From Gammaproteobacteria bacterium (lineage in GTDB: Bacteria; Pseudomonadota; Gammaproteobacteria; Acidiferrobacterales; Acidiferrobacteraceae): 19,427 bases of DNA. A program made the translations under genes and the position numbers. The number at the start of each line of letters is the position of its first letter. The stretch's first letter is position 1. The notes under the pieces are model-generated. The model was not told the origin of the DNA. It saw only the letters and a list, made by a program, of their open reading frames with translations, and did not search any database. Of this stretch, positions 1 through 6,756 are shown piece by piece. Where the stretch lies: assembly GCA_028064935.1 (NCBI GenBank), contig JAPTWT010000058.1, positions 1-19,427 on the forward strand, given 5' to 3'.

Positions 1-47
1 CACCCAGGGCTTTCGCCTTCAGACTGATTAACAGCACCGCCGGCCCT

Positions 48-68
48 TGTAGGCCCGCTTGAGAATTC
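48..68 (-). promoter_or_regulatory. Promoter-like element E1
   Basis: Sense strand reads G then AATTCT-CAAGCGGGC-CTACA, matching the window-wide 21-bp consensus (AATTTT, nine bases ending GGGC, CTATA). It points out of the window to the left, so a minus-strand gene probably starts just beyond base 1. No convincing start codon is visible in bases 1-47. Confidence 0.65.
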
Positions 69-75
69 GCGCGCC

Positions 76-109
76 AAAAAAATCCCCTGCGCCCAATGGC
101 GGCAGGGGA
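76..109 (-). terminator. Intrinsic terminator after the rIIA-like gene
   Basis: On the minus strand an 8-bp GC-rich stem (TCCCCTGC paired with GCAGGGGA) is followed by a run of seven T. It lies 28 bases past the stop codon of the rIIA-like gene. It is almost the same sequence as the terminator at 2771-2804 on the other side of that gene. Confidence 0.85.
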
Positions 110-136
110 AGTGAAAATGAATAAAACCTCCAAGCG

Positions 137-2668
137 TCAGGCCGCTTGATGGCCGGCAGTCTCACCGCGGGTTTCGTGGGTCACCCAGTCGGCGAACATG
201 TCGAGCGTCGGGTCGATAAGTCGGGCCTTCTGCTCTTTTCTCGCCGCGTTTCGTTGCTTGCGCAACTCGACGCCACGAGCCTGCCGGTCTTTGGCGGCCA
301 GTCGTCCAAGAAGCGTCTCGGCCTGGATACCGCCCAGTGACCTGTCCATCACGCATTCCGGAAACTTACGGGCGCCAACCGCGTGGACGACCACCGTATT
401 CGCCAACGCCATCAACGGCTCGTCGTCGTTGAAGGCCAGCTCTATGGCGGCCTGCCAATCGTTCCCGGTCGGGGCGTTCACCCCTGGGCACGAAGCTGCA
501 TCCGTTATGTCGTCCTTGTCATATTGCCCTTGGACATCGTCGATGGGCAGCACACGGGCTAGGAGTAGCCGGTCCACCCGTGTCAAGCTCTTACTGCGCT
601 CAAGCACGTCGACGAGGTCATCCCCACAGCGGGTCTCCATCCTGGAAACAAGCCGCAACAACGACTTGAGCCAATAGCCATGGGGCGAGCCTTTTTGCAA
701 CTTGCGCAAGGTTTCCCAGGCACTCGATGACAGGAGACTGTCCGTTGGCTGGTGCCAGCTGTTGCCGGGCGCATGGCGCTCGGCCACCATCAGAACGCGG
801 CGCTCCACACACACCAGCGCCGCCGGTAACAGCTCGGCCCGCACTTCGGCAAGTTCCCGCACGTCAGTCAGACATTGCTCCAACCTACGCAGCTCGCTGT
901 GCTGCCGGTATCGGTCATAGACGACATGCGCCAACACCACGACGCGGTCTAAACCCGCCGCGACCCGCTGCGCGTCACTCAGGCACCGCACCGCGCGGCA
1001 CACGAACGGGCTTCCGAGAATGCTAATGGCCTGCCCCTCGTCAGCAAGCGTCCACCGAGTGCCGTCCAGCAGCGCCACACGGCTGGCGGACGTGTCCCGG
1101 ACAAAACGACAGTCCTGGGCATCCCACTTATAGAGCTCCGCCTGAACACAGCCTTTTGCGTATTTGGCTGCGACCGTCGTCTGTCCACCGTTGGCCGCAA
1201 CGACAGGTCGCGGTTTTCGCGGAGGTCTCGGCAGGTCTGTAGCCAACAGCCACTGCGTGTCCGGTGGATTGCCCAGGGCCTCGCGCGCTTCAGCCGTCGT
1301 GTGGCCCGACATCGGGTGGACGACTACGGGAATCAGGTCGGGGTTGCTGTTGGCATACTGCATCGCCAGCCGCGAGCCCAATGTCTTTCGTCCCGTGTTA
1401 TCCTCGATAAACCGAACCTTGGGCGACAGCGGCACCACGCGATATCCTTGAGCACCAATAAGCACATCCACCCACTCCTTGCGTTGTCCACGACGGTTTT
1501 TCCGGTACAAAACACTGAGCCGCGTGCACTCAGGGTCGACATTGATACTCTGCTCGAGCACACTTTCCATGTCCGTACCCGGACTCCACGTCCGCCCCTG
1601 CAGCGCGCCGAACGACCGGAGCAGCGGCAATGCCGGGCCGATAGCTGAAAGTGCCTCGTCCGCTCGCGCCACGAGTTCCCAAAGGGTTTCGCCGGGTCGT
1701 CGTGTGAGTGCGTTCTGTACGACCTCGCACACTTCACCCCCGGCCCGGACGGCCAAAGAGAGCAAGTGTTTCTGCGTAGCCGTGTCCAGCGACAACGCCT
1801 CACGCGAGGGTGTCACCGCCAACAGCCCGATGGGCGCCTTCAAAATCGGAGCGTAGTGGCCGAAAAAAATCCGCAAGAAGGACAGCAGAAACTCGGCTTC
1901 GCCCGGCGACATTGACACGGTGTCCTTGACGATGTCAGACGGGTCGGGCAATGGATACCTGACCCCGCCCATCACCACGGACGAGGCTTGGCCGGTTCCC
2001 CTCACGAGGACACACGACGCGGTTTCCAGCCGGGCCGTGTAACTCGGCCAAGTCACCTCGGCGCCCCTGAACACCGGCTTCACGTCCCAGAACTCATAGA
2101 CGCGCGCCGCGCGGGCGGCAAAGGTGGCCAGGTCCGCGGCCTTGACCGGGAATGACACCTGCAGACCATTTTGCCAGTCTGCCGGCGCCGGTTCCTCGTG
2201 CAGGAATACGCACTGTGGAACACCAGCCTCACGGAACACCGTGAACACGCGCTTTACGCCGCCTTTCGCCGCCGTCACGGTAAAGCTGTCCGTGTAGGCG
2301 AACGGCGATTTGGAGCCCAGGCCAAAGGCACCGACGAAATCGTCGGACTCGGACTTGGTGGATTCGAAGAATGTGAGGTACATGCCCATCACCTCCTCCT
2401 TGTCCAACCCCACGCCCCAGTCCTTGATATGGAATTGCGAATCCAGGACCGTGGGCAGCTTCACCTCAATGGGCAGGTCGGGTTTTCCGGCTGCCACATG
2501 CGCATCGCGGGCATTGCAGCCCACTTCGCGCAACACAGCCGCTATTTTGTCGGTATACAGGCCCGATGCCAGAATAGAGAAGGCGTGCGCGCTCATTTTG
2601 ATGCGCGCCTGTGACTTCTCCATCACGCCCTTGGCCTGTACTGTCGAGATTTCGGTATTGAGTTTCAT
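137..2668 (-). CDS. rIIA-like GHKL (HSP90-fold) ATPase, 843 aa
   Basis: Large protein whose first 130 residues carry the GHKL ATP-binding motifs: N-box with Glu48, Asn52 and Asp55 (REVGCNARDA), G1 box IKDWGVGLD (Asp83, Gly85, Gly87) and G2 box GAFGLGSKSPF near 113-123. This arrangement is typical of phage T4 rIIA-like proteins; T4 RIIA is about 725 aa. RIIA acts in T4 against exclusion by lambda Rex, but the biochemical role of the family is poorly known, so a host-defence or takeover role here is inference. The C-terminal 650 residues show no domain I recognise and end in a basic, charged tail. The start is supported by GGAG seven bases upstream and by promoter element E2 32 bases upstream. 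It is a single-gene unit bracketed by terminators. Confidence 0.85.
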   Translation of the reverse strand: MKLNTEISTVQAKGVMEKSQARIKMSAHAFSILASGLYTDKIAAVLREVGCNARDAHVAAGKPDLPIEVKLPTVLDSQFHIKDWGVGLDKEEVMGMYLTFFESTKSESDDFVGAFGLGSKSPFAYTDSFTVTAAKGGVKRVFTVFREAGVPQCVFLHEEPAPADWQNGLQVSFPVKAADLATFAARAARVYEFWDVKPVFRGAEVTWPSYTARLETASCVLVRGTGQASSVVMGGVRYPLPDPSDIVKDTVSMSPGEAEFLLSFLRIFFGHYAPILKAPIGLLAVTPSREALSLDTATQKHLLSLAVRAGGEVCEVVQNALTRRPGETLWELVARADEALSAIGPALPLLRSFGALQGRTWSPGTDMESVLEQSINVDPECTRLSVLYRKNRRGQRKEWVDVLIGAQGYRVVPLSPKVRFIEDNTGRKTLGSRLAMQYANSNPDLIPVVVHPMSGHTTAEAREALGNPPDTQWLLATDLPRPPRKPRPVVAANGGQTTVAAKYAKGCVQAELYKWDAQDCRFVRDTSASRVALLDGTRWTLADEGQAISILGSPFVCRAVRCLSDAQRVAAGLDRVVVLAHVVYDRYRQHSELRRLEQCLTDVRELAEVRAELLPAALVCVERRVLMVAERHAPGNSWHQPTDSLLSSSAWETLRKLQKGSPHGYWLKSLLRLVSRMETRCGDDLVDVLERSKSLTRVDRLLLARVLPIDDVQGQYDKDDITDAASCPGVNAPTGNDWQAAIELAFNDDEPLMALANTVVVHAVGARKFPECVMDRSLGGIQAETLLGRLAAKDRQARGVELRKQRNAARKEQKARLIDPTLDMFADWVTHETRGETAGHQAA

Positions 2669-2699
2669 GGTTTTTCTCCGCGGTATGACACACGCGGCT

Positions 2700-2720
2700 T
2701 ATAGGGCCCGCCCAAAATTG
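2700..2720 (-). promoter_or_regulatory. Promoter-like element E2 for the rIIA-like gene
   Basis: Sense strand reads C then AATTTT-GGGCGGGCC-CTATA. It ends 32 bases before the ATG of the rIIA-like gene. The core matches the consensus closely; only the first base (C for G) and one base before CCTA differ. Confidence 0.75.
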
Positions 2721-2770
2721 GTGGCCTGGGGGCTCCGCGTCTCGTCCCAGCACGTAAGCAAACAAGCTGC

Positions 2771-2804
2771 AAAAAATCCCCTGCGCCATGGCGGCGGCAG
2801 GGGA
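2771..2804 (-). terminator. Intrinsic terminator upstream of the rIIA-like gene
   Basis: Minus-strand hairpin (TCCCCTGC paired with GCAGGGGA) followed by six T. It ends a transcription unit started by element E3 at 3040-3060. It duplicates the terminator at 76-109 with a slightly different loop, so two copies flank the E2/rIIA cassette. Confidence 0.85.
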
Positions 2805-3039
2805 TGCGAGTACAGGTGTGCAAGGGACCCATCATGGGGTCCGTTCTTGTTGTAGTTGTCATTGCACGGGTAGAACTTGGCGATAGCAGACGAGGCTGCC
2901 AACACGTCACGTTCACCCTGATGCAGACTTCACACCAGGACTCGTTGCGTGTTGATGGCCTCGGCTGCCCGGTTTCTGGGGGGTTTTACCGCCCGTCCCC
3001 GGTTTTGCCCGCCTACAGCACGTACCCGCGGCACCTCCT
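2771..3039 (-). ncRNA. Candidate non-coding transcript (about 265 nt)
   Basis: The stretch lies between element E3 and a strong minus-strand terminator and has no convincing gene. A perfect AGGAGG follows the element at once, but the nearest in-frame start (GTG near 3020) meets a stop after two codons. A GTG-initiated 33-codon frame would start inside the AGGAGG itself. A longer frame from 2905 reads straight through the terminator and the next promoter. The transcript would contain a GGACCC/GGGTCC hairpin (2825-2842). I infer a small RNA or leader; a very short peptide gene is not excluded. Confidence 0.4.
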
Positions 3040-3060
3040 TATAGGCCCCATCAGAAATTC
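3040..3060 (-). promoter_or_regulatory. Promoter-like element E3 (divergent partner of E4)
   Basis: Sense strand reads G then AATTTC-TGATGGGGC-CTATA, immediately followed by AGGAGG. It faces left into the 2771-3039 unit and sits five bases from E4, which faces right. Confidence 0.75.
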
Positions 3061-3065
3061 GACGC

Positions 3066-3086
3066 GAATTTATAGCCGGGCCTACA
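3066..3086 (+). promoter_or_regulatory. Promoter-like element E4 for the ATP-grasp/trbC operon
   Basis: Plus strand reads G then AATTTA-TAGCCGGGC-CTACA, ending 31 bases before the ATG at 3117. It is back to back with E3. Confidence 0.75.
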
Positions 3087-3116
3087 AAGGACTAGCGACC
3101 TACGGGAGTAAAAGAC

Positions 3117-3881
3117 ATGCCGTTCGTTTTCGAGAAACAACCAGACGGCCGACTGACAGTGGAGCAACTGGTCGTCTATACGGCCACGTTGGCGCGCCGG
3201 ACGCCCATACTCAAGGCGACATGCGACGACCTTAGCGCCGTGTCGGACCCGCACGCGGTACCTGTAGGGTCCGTCGAATTTGCTCGAGCCCTGGCAGCTC
3301 GGTGGGGAATCGAGGAGGATTTGCTCGCTGTCACGCTGTGCAGTTACCCGGAAACATTGCGCGGATTTCTTGCCCGGGAGCCGGTACTGACCACGTGTGG
3401 CGCCGCGCGCGCCCTGCCCGGGCCTTTGTTTGTCAAGCCCGGCTCCAATCGTCACCTGAAGATGTTTACCGGCCGCGTGTTTTCTTCGGATGACCGCGCC
3501 CGTTGGCGCTACCCGGACACGCTGCCTGTGTGGGTTTGCGCTCCCCTGCCGCCCCTGCTGGGAGAACATCGCGTGTACATTCGAGACGGGCGCATTCTCG
3601 GCCTGGGGCGCTACGACGATGCCGATACGAGCGATGACGACGCAGCCCCGGACATGGCCGGCATAGCCGACATGGTGGCCGCCATGGGTCCATCTGCGCC
3701 GGCCGGCTATGCGCTGGATGTCGCTGTCTGCGACGGACGCACCATTCTCATCGAGGCGACGGACGGCTGGGCCATCGGCTACTACCGAGGGACGTGTTCA
3801 GCGGCTGACTATGCCGCGATGTTAGCGGCTCGCTGGCTGGAAATAATGACCGGTGTCAACTCGACTGGAGTGCAGGTATGA
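3117..3881 (+). CDS. ATP-grasp domain protein (R2K-like), 254 aa
   Basis: The second half has the look of a small ATP-grasp ligase of the R2K type found in phages and plasmids. It has LFVKPGSNRHLKMFTGRVF as the first lysine segment near 105-120, then LGEHRVYIRDGRILGLGRY near 148-165 and ALDVAVCDGRTILIEATDGW near 200-220, where Asp and Glu would hold magnesium. ATP-grasp enzymes join a carboxylate to an amine or thiol through an acyl-phosphate; the substrate here is unknown, and peptide or protein modification is inference. The N-terminal 90 residues are not recognised. The start is fixed by GGAG eight bases upstream and element E4 31 bases upstream. Its stop overlaps the start of trbC (ATGA), so the two are translationally coupled. 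Its role in a transfer operon is unexplained. Confidence 0.75.
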   Translation: MPFVFEKQPDGRLTVEQLVVYTATLARRTPILKATCDDLSAVSDPHAVPVGSVEFARALAARWGIEEDLLAVTLCSYPETLRGFLAREPVLTTCGAARALPGPLFVKPGSNRHLKMFTGRVFSSDDRARWRYPDTLPVWVCAPLPPLLGEHRVYIRDGRILGLGRYDDADTSDDDAAPDMAGIADMVAAMGPSAPAGYALDVAVCDGRTILIEATDGWAIGYYRGTCSAADYAAMLAARWLEIMTGVNSTGVQV

Positions 3882-4798
3882 AACGCTACAGCCTCATCGT
3901 AATGGCAGGTCTCCTGTCGGCCCCCGTTGCCTGGGCGAGCACGCCGGCGCACGGCGCGCCCATACCCGGGCCCATCTCACCGGCACAGGCCGTACAGCGC
4001 CTCTCGCCCGCCATCCGCAAGTTGGCAAGCCCAAACCGGCTTCAAGTCCGGCGGCTCGAGTCGAACCTATCGGCGAAGCTCCGCCATACACTCGCCGCGC
4101 AGCCACAGCAGGCCATGCAGAACCTCGTATCCCAGCGGTCGCAAATCCTGCGTCTACTGGGTGTCCCGGCGAACAAGACCGGCTATGTCTACTACTTCGT
4201 CTCCACCTCGATGCCGACGGCGTTGTTGAAGGCTTACGCCCGCGACGCCATATGGGACGGAGGCATGTTGGTATTCCGCGGCATCGTGCCCGGCCACGGC
4301 ATCGGCTGGTTCCTACGACACGTCATGCTGAAGCTCAAACACGTCACCGTGGACGGTTCCACGCCCACCGTCACCATCGACCCGAACCTGTACGACGCCT
4401 ACGGCGTGCGTCTTGTCCCTGCCATCGTCTACAGCGCGATGCAGCCTTGGGAGACCTGCGCACAGACCATCCCGGCAACGCTGGTCACGGGCGGCAAGAC
4501 CGTGCGCTATCACCGCTGTGCGCCCGAAGGCGCGAAGAGTTACTGGAAGGTGTCCGGGGCTGTCTCGACGTGGTACGCGTTGTCGCGATTCCATGCCATG
4601 GGCGCGCCCGGCACTGGCCGGCTGTTGCGGGCCATGCGCGCTGGCGCCATCCCGGCTGGTAGCCGGCACGAGGCCGGATTGACACGACCGGCGCCTGGGC
4701 CTGGGAATCTTGCCGGCGTACTCGCGGCCATAAACGGGAAGGCGCCGCGGGAGTCGGCCGCTACGCTGCTGGCTCCCGGAGGCAACCCGCAACAATAA
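3878..4798 (+). CDS. trbC: F-type conjugation protein TrbC, 306 aa
   Basis: Periplasmic assembly protein of F-type type IV secretion. An N-terminal signal peptide (MKRYSLIVMAGLLSAPVAWA) is followed by a linker and the TrbC core YYFVSTSMPTALLKAYARDA, then a LVFRGIV strand and IDPNLYDAYGVRLVPAIVYS. This matches the thioredoxin-like TrbC pattern of a serine-rich strand, an R-G loop and a 'xFGVxxVPA' strand. In F, TrbC acts with TraW and TraU in pilus assembly. It is longer than F TrbC (about 212 aa), with a Pro/Gly/Ala-rich C-terminal tail. GGAG lies seven bases before the ATG, which overlaps the ATP-grasp stop. It is on the strand opposite traW and traU, whereas F keeps them in one operon. Confidence 0.85.
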   Translation: MKRYSLIVMAGLLSAPVAWASTPAHGAPIPGPISPAQAVQRLSPAIRKLASPNRLQVRRLESNLSAKLRHTLAAQPQQAMQNLVSQRSQILRLLGVPANKTGYVYYFVSTSMPTALLKAYARDAIWDGGMLVFRGIVPGHGIGWFLRHVMLKLKHVTVDGSTPTVTIDPNLYDAYGVRLVPAIVYSAMQPWETCAQTIPATLVTGGKTVRYHRCAPEGAKSYWKVSGAVSTWYALSRFHAMGAPGTGRLLRAMRAGAIPAGSRHEAGLTRPAPGPGNLAGVLAAINGKAPRESAATLLAPGGNPQQ

Positions 4799-4819
4799 AA
4801 ACCCCTCCAAAAGGAGGGG
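4797..4819 (-). terminator. Intrinsic terminator between convergent operons
   Basis: Hairpin CCCCTCC-AAAA-GGAGGGG with five T following on the minus strand. It ends the minus-strand small-gene operon (4851-5621) and lies at the stop of the convergent trbC gene, where it could also slow plus-strand transcription. Confidence 0.8.
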
Positions 4820-4850
4820 CAGTAAATAGTCGTCGTACGACACGTATAGA

Positions 4851-4907
4851 TTACGGACGTTTTTTCCTGATATGGACATAGCCGTTGGCGCCCGCTGGTT
4901 CTGACAT
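4851..4907 (-). CDS. 18-residue peptide gene
   Basis: A short frame encoding MSEPAGANGYVHIRKKRP. GGAGGA lies six bases before the ATG and is formed by the last two glycine codons of the upstream 85-aa gene; the ATG follows that gene's stop after two bases. This is a textbook translational-coupling arrangement and the best evidence that the frame is used. The gene is followed by a terminator, so it closes the operon. The peptide is neutral and Gly/Ala-rich at its start and strongly basic at its end. I do not recognise it. It could be a small structural or regulatory peptide, or a substrate for the ATP-grasp enzyme encoded about 1 kb away, but nothing in the sequence proves either. Confidence 0.55.
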   Translation of the reverse strand: MSEPAGANGYVHIRKKRP

Positions 4908-4909
4908 GA

Positions 4910-5167
4910 TTATCCTCCAGTGTCGGTAGATTCTCTTTCCTGAACATCCAGGTCGGACAGCTCCGGTCCATCCGGGTCGAAGCCCAGGCTATCCGTCGCT
5001 TCTCGCAACAGCTCCTCGTCCGACATGGTGTCGTATCCCTTGCGTCCAGCGCGCCACCAACTACGGAGATAGTCCTCGCCACCTTTGTCGGCCACAATAT
5101 CCAGCACCCGCTCCAGCATCTCGTCAATGAGTCTTTCCCGGTCTTCCGGGTTCAATTTCCGTGCCAT
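4910..5167 (-). CDS. Hypothetical acidic protein, 85 aa
   Basis: Start MARKLNPEDR is chosen over an upstream in-frame ATG because GGAGG lies six bases before it. The protein is highly charged: an N-terminal helix (PEDRERLIDEMLERVLDIVADK), a WW-containing middle (YLRSWWRAGRKGYDTMSDEELLREATDSLGF) and an acidic, Asp/Glu/Thr-rich tail. I recognise no family. The last codons GGA GGA supply the ribosome binding site of the 18-aa gene that follows. No copy of the repeated promoter lies in the 200 bases upstream, so it is probably transcribed from E5 through the 82-aa gene. Confidence 0.75.
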   Translation of the reverse strand: MARKLNPEDRERLIDEMLERVLDIVADKGGEDYLRSWWRAGRKGYDTMSDEELLREATDSLGFDPDGPELSDLDVQERESTDTGG

Positions 5168-5242
5168 TGTTAGCCTCCAGAATCGTTCCGATGACAACTT
5201 GCCCCAAGCCGGGGTCCCCCATACGACAATCGTCGCGCCTCA

Positions 5243-5362
5243 TCAGAAAGGCTCGTTATTCCTCTCCGCTCGAACATACTCCTGACAGAACTTGGTAGCT
5301 CCATCCATTCGGACTCGGTCAGATTCAGCAGCGCCACCTTTGCGCGCCCTCGTCGAAACCAC
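5243..5362 (-). CDS. Possible 39-residue small protein
   Basis: A GTG-initiated frame of 40 codons fills the gap between the 82-aa and 85-aa genes. It ends QEYVRAERNNEPF and has a plausible amphipathic, charged composition with no rare residues. AAGTAGG lies too close to the GTG to be an ideal ribosome binding site, and an internal ATG (RMDGATKF) has none. It is listed because the 200-base gap is otherwise empty and lies inside an operon. It may be a chance frame. Confidence 0.3.
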   Translation of the reverse strand: MVSTRARKGGAAESDRVRMDGATKFCQEYVRAERNNEPF

Positions 5363-5372
5363 CTACTTGGAT

Positions 5373-5621
5373 TCAGTATTGGCTACCTCCTGATGAATCA
5401 TCCCTCACCTGGACGGGCTCGGCCGGCACTATGTCGTGGCCCATGAGCGAGCCAAAATACTCGTAATACAGCCTCGCCCTCTTTATGCCACCCCGATACG
5501 GCCCTACCTTGAACACCGCTCCATCGGGACCGCGCAAATAGACCGCTGTCTCATAACAGCCCCCGCTCACGTGCTGGATATACGCAAGCTCGTGAGCGTC
5601 GTTGACCTTTTGTTCGTGCAT
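5373..5621 (-). CDS. Hypothetical protein, 82 aa
   Basis: Small soluble protein starting MHEQKVNDAHELAYIQHVSG, with AGGAG six bases before the ATG. The middle (CYETAVYLRGPDGAVFKVGPYRGG) looks like a beta-sheet segment, followed by a Tyr-rich helix (ARLYYEYFGSLMGHD). No family is recognised. It is the first gene of a minus-strand operon of small genes (82 aa, possible 39 aa, 85 aa, 18 aa) that ends at the 4797-4819 terminator. Element E5 lies 30 bases upstream. Confidence 0.7.
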   Translation of the reverse strand: MHEQKVNDAHELAYIQHVSGGCYETAVYLRGPDGAVFKVGPYRGGIKRARLYYEYFGSLMGHDIVPAEPVQVRDDSSGGSQY

Positions 5622-5650
5622 AGCGAACTCCTATGTGCTTCCCACGAAGA

Positions 5651-5671
5651 CATAGGCTTGCTTCAACATTC
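5651..5671 (-). promoter_or_regulatory. Promoter-like element E5 (diverged)
   Basis: Sense strand reads G then AATGTT-GAAGCAAGC-CTATG, ending 30 bases before the ATG of the 82-aa gene. It keeps AA-N12-CCTA and the position, but lacks the GGGC block, so it is probably a weaker copy. Confidence 0.5.
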
Positions 5672-5700
5672 ACACGCTGCATTGCCGCGCGGCTAGCATA

Positions 5701-6756
5701 TTAGAACCGCAGGCAGCATTGCTGCGCGTTCCAAATCATGTACACGCTGCTCTGATTGAGCGGGAAGTTGGCCGGCGGTATGTCGCCCCAGCGCCACTCC
5801 GTCTGACCTATATAGATGGGCAACCCGTAGGTCGGCAGCGGATACACCGGGTTGATGCGAAACTGGGTCTTAATCCAGATGGGGTTCGGCACGGAGAAAC
5901 ACGTAGCCTGCGGGCCGATGGTATCAAGCATCATCCCAAGCCGGGCCTCCATGGCGAGAAACTTCGACAACACGAGGGCGTTCGCCTGTTGGTCGGATTG
6001 CGACGTATTGGGCGTGCCGCTGAATGGGTACACGGAACCCCAACTGCCCGCGCACCAAAACAAGGGGTCGAGCGGCACCCACACATCGGCACTGGCGGCG
6101 TCGGCCACGCACGCCATCTGCATGGGTAACGTGTCGAACAGCGCGGACTCGGGGGACAGGAGGTTGGCCCACAGGTCGTTCTGCCAAACCGGGTCGATTT
6201 CGGATACGAAACCCAGCGCGAACGCGTCGGACGAGTTCATGCACACGTCCTGCGTGAAGAAGTCCAGCATCTGAAACACGGGATAGACGTACCAGTGTAC
6301 CTGAAGGCGGCTCGTGGACCCGCCCATCTTCGTGGCCGCGCCATGCGCCCCGCCGGTCTCGTAAGAGAAACCACTCAGCAGCGTGACGCCGCCGCCAAGC
6401 GAAGGAAAACAACCCGCTACGCGCTCGACCTCGGCGACGTAAAGAGGTTCCCAGTAGGTCACGCCAAGACCGGGTGACGGAATGCCGAAAAGATGCGAGG
6501 GACAGATACAGACGGGCGGCTCACGCATCAATGGTGGGTCGAAGTCCGGGCCCGCCTGAACGCCGGCGATGGTGATAGGGAACAGGTCCATCCAGTTGAT
6601 GGTCATGGGATTGAAGAAGCGGCCACGACACGTAATCCCCGGCGCACCCGCATGCGCTACCGGCAAGCCAAAGCAGGCCAAGACCAAAAGAAGTATAGCG
6701 ATGCCGCTACGGCAGGCCGAATGGCCTGTCTTCATTTTAGTAGAACTATTGCGCAT
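5701..6756 (-). CDS. traU: F-type conjugation protein TraU, 351 aa
   Basis: Periplasmic TraU of F-type type IV secretion. The signal peptide runs to about residue 36 (SGIAILLLVLACFGLPVAHA), followed by the family start CRGRFFNPMTINWMDLFPITI. Many conserved cysteines (PPVCICPSHLFGIPSPGLG, VCMNSSD, MACVADAA, FWCAGSWGSVYPFSG) probably form disulphides. The length is close to F TraU (330 aa). TraU is needed for DNA transfer more than for pilus growth in F. The ATG has AGAGG nine bases upstream and overlaps the end of traW, as in F where traW precedes traU. I see no terminator right after it; E5 and the small-gene operon follow. Confidence 0.92.
   Translation of the reverse strand: MRNSSTKMKTGHSACRSGIAILLLVLACFGLPVAHAGAPGITCRGRFFNPMTINWMDLFPITIAGVQAGPDFDPPLMREPPVCICPSHLFGIPSPGLGVTYWEPLYVAEVERVAGCFPSLGGGVTLLSGFSYETGGAHGAATKMGGSTSRLQVHWYVYPVFQMLDFFTQDVCMNSSDAFALGFVSEIDPVWQNDLWANLLSPESALFDTLPMQMACVADAASADVWVPLDPLFWCAGSWGSVYPFSGTPNTSQSDQQANALVLSKFLAMEARLGMMLDTIGPQATCFSVPNPIWIKTQFRINPVYPLPTYGLPIYIGQTEWRWGDIPPANFPLNQSSVYMIWNAQQCCLRF

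Noticed and set aside
1..47. A gene start at GTG 37 (minus)
   Set aside because: Only 11 bases from E1, no ribosome binding site, and the window ends; not supportable.
2699..2905. Minus-strand frame of 68 codons starting VLAASSAIAKFYPCNDNY
   Set aside because: It reads through a strong terminator and through promoter element E2, has no ribosome binding site, and ends in promoter sequence.
3853..4662. Long plus-strand frame overlapping trbC
   Set aside because: Arg/His/Pro-rich out-of-frame translation of trbC; TrbC motifs and signal peptide support the other frame.
4313..4879. Minus-strand frame opposite trbC beginning MSISGKNVRN
   Set aside because: Starts inside the 18-aa gene, crosses a terminator and has no ribosome binding site.
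5291..5313. GGTAGCTCC...ATTCGG as a possible promoter element for the 85-aa gene
   Set aside because: The AT block and CTA are four bases too close compared with all other copies.
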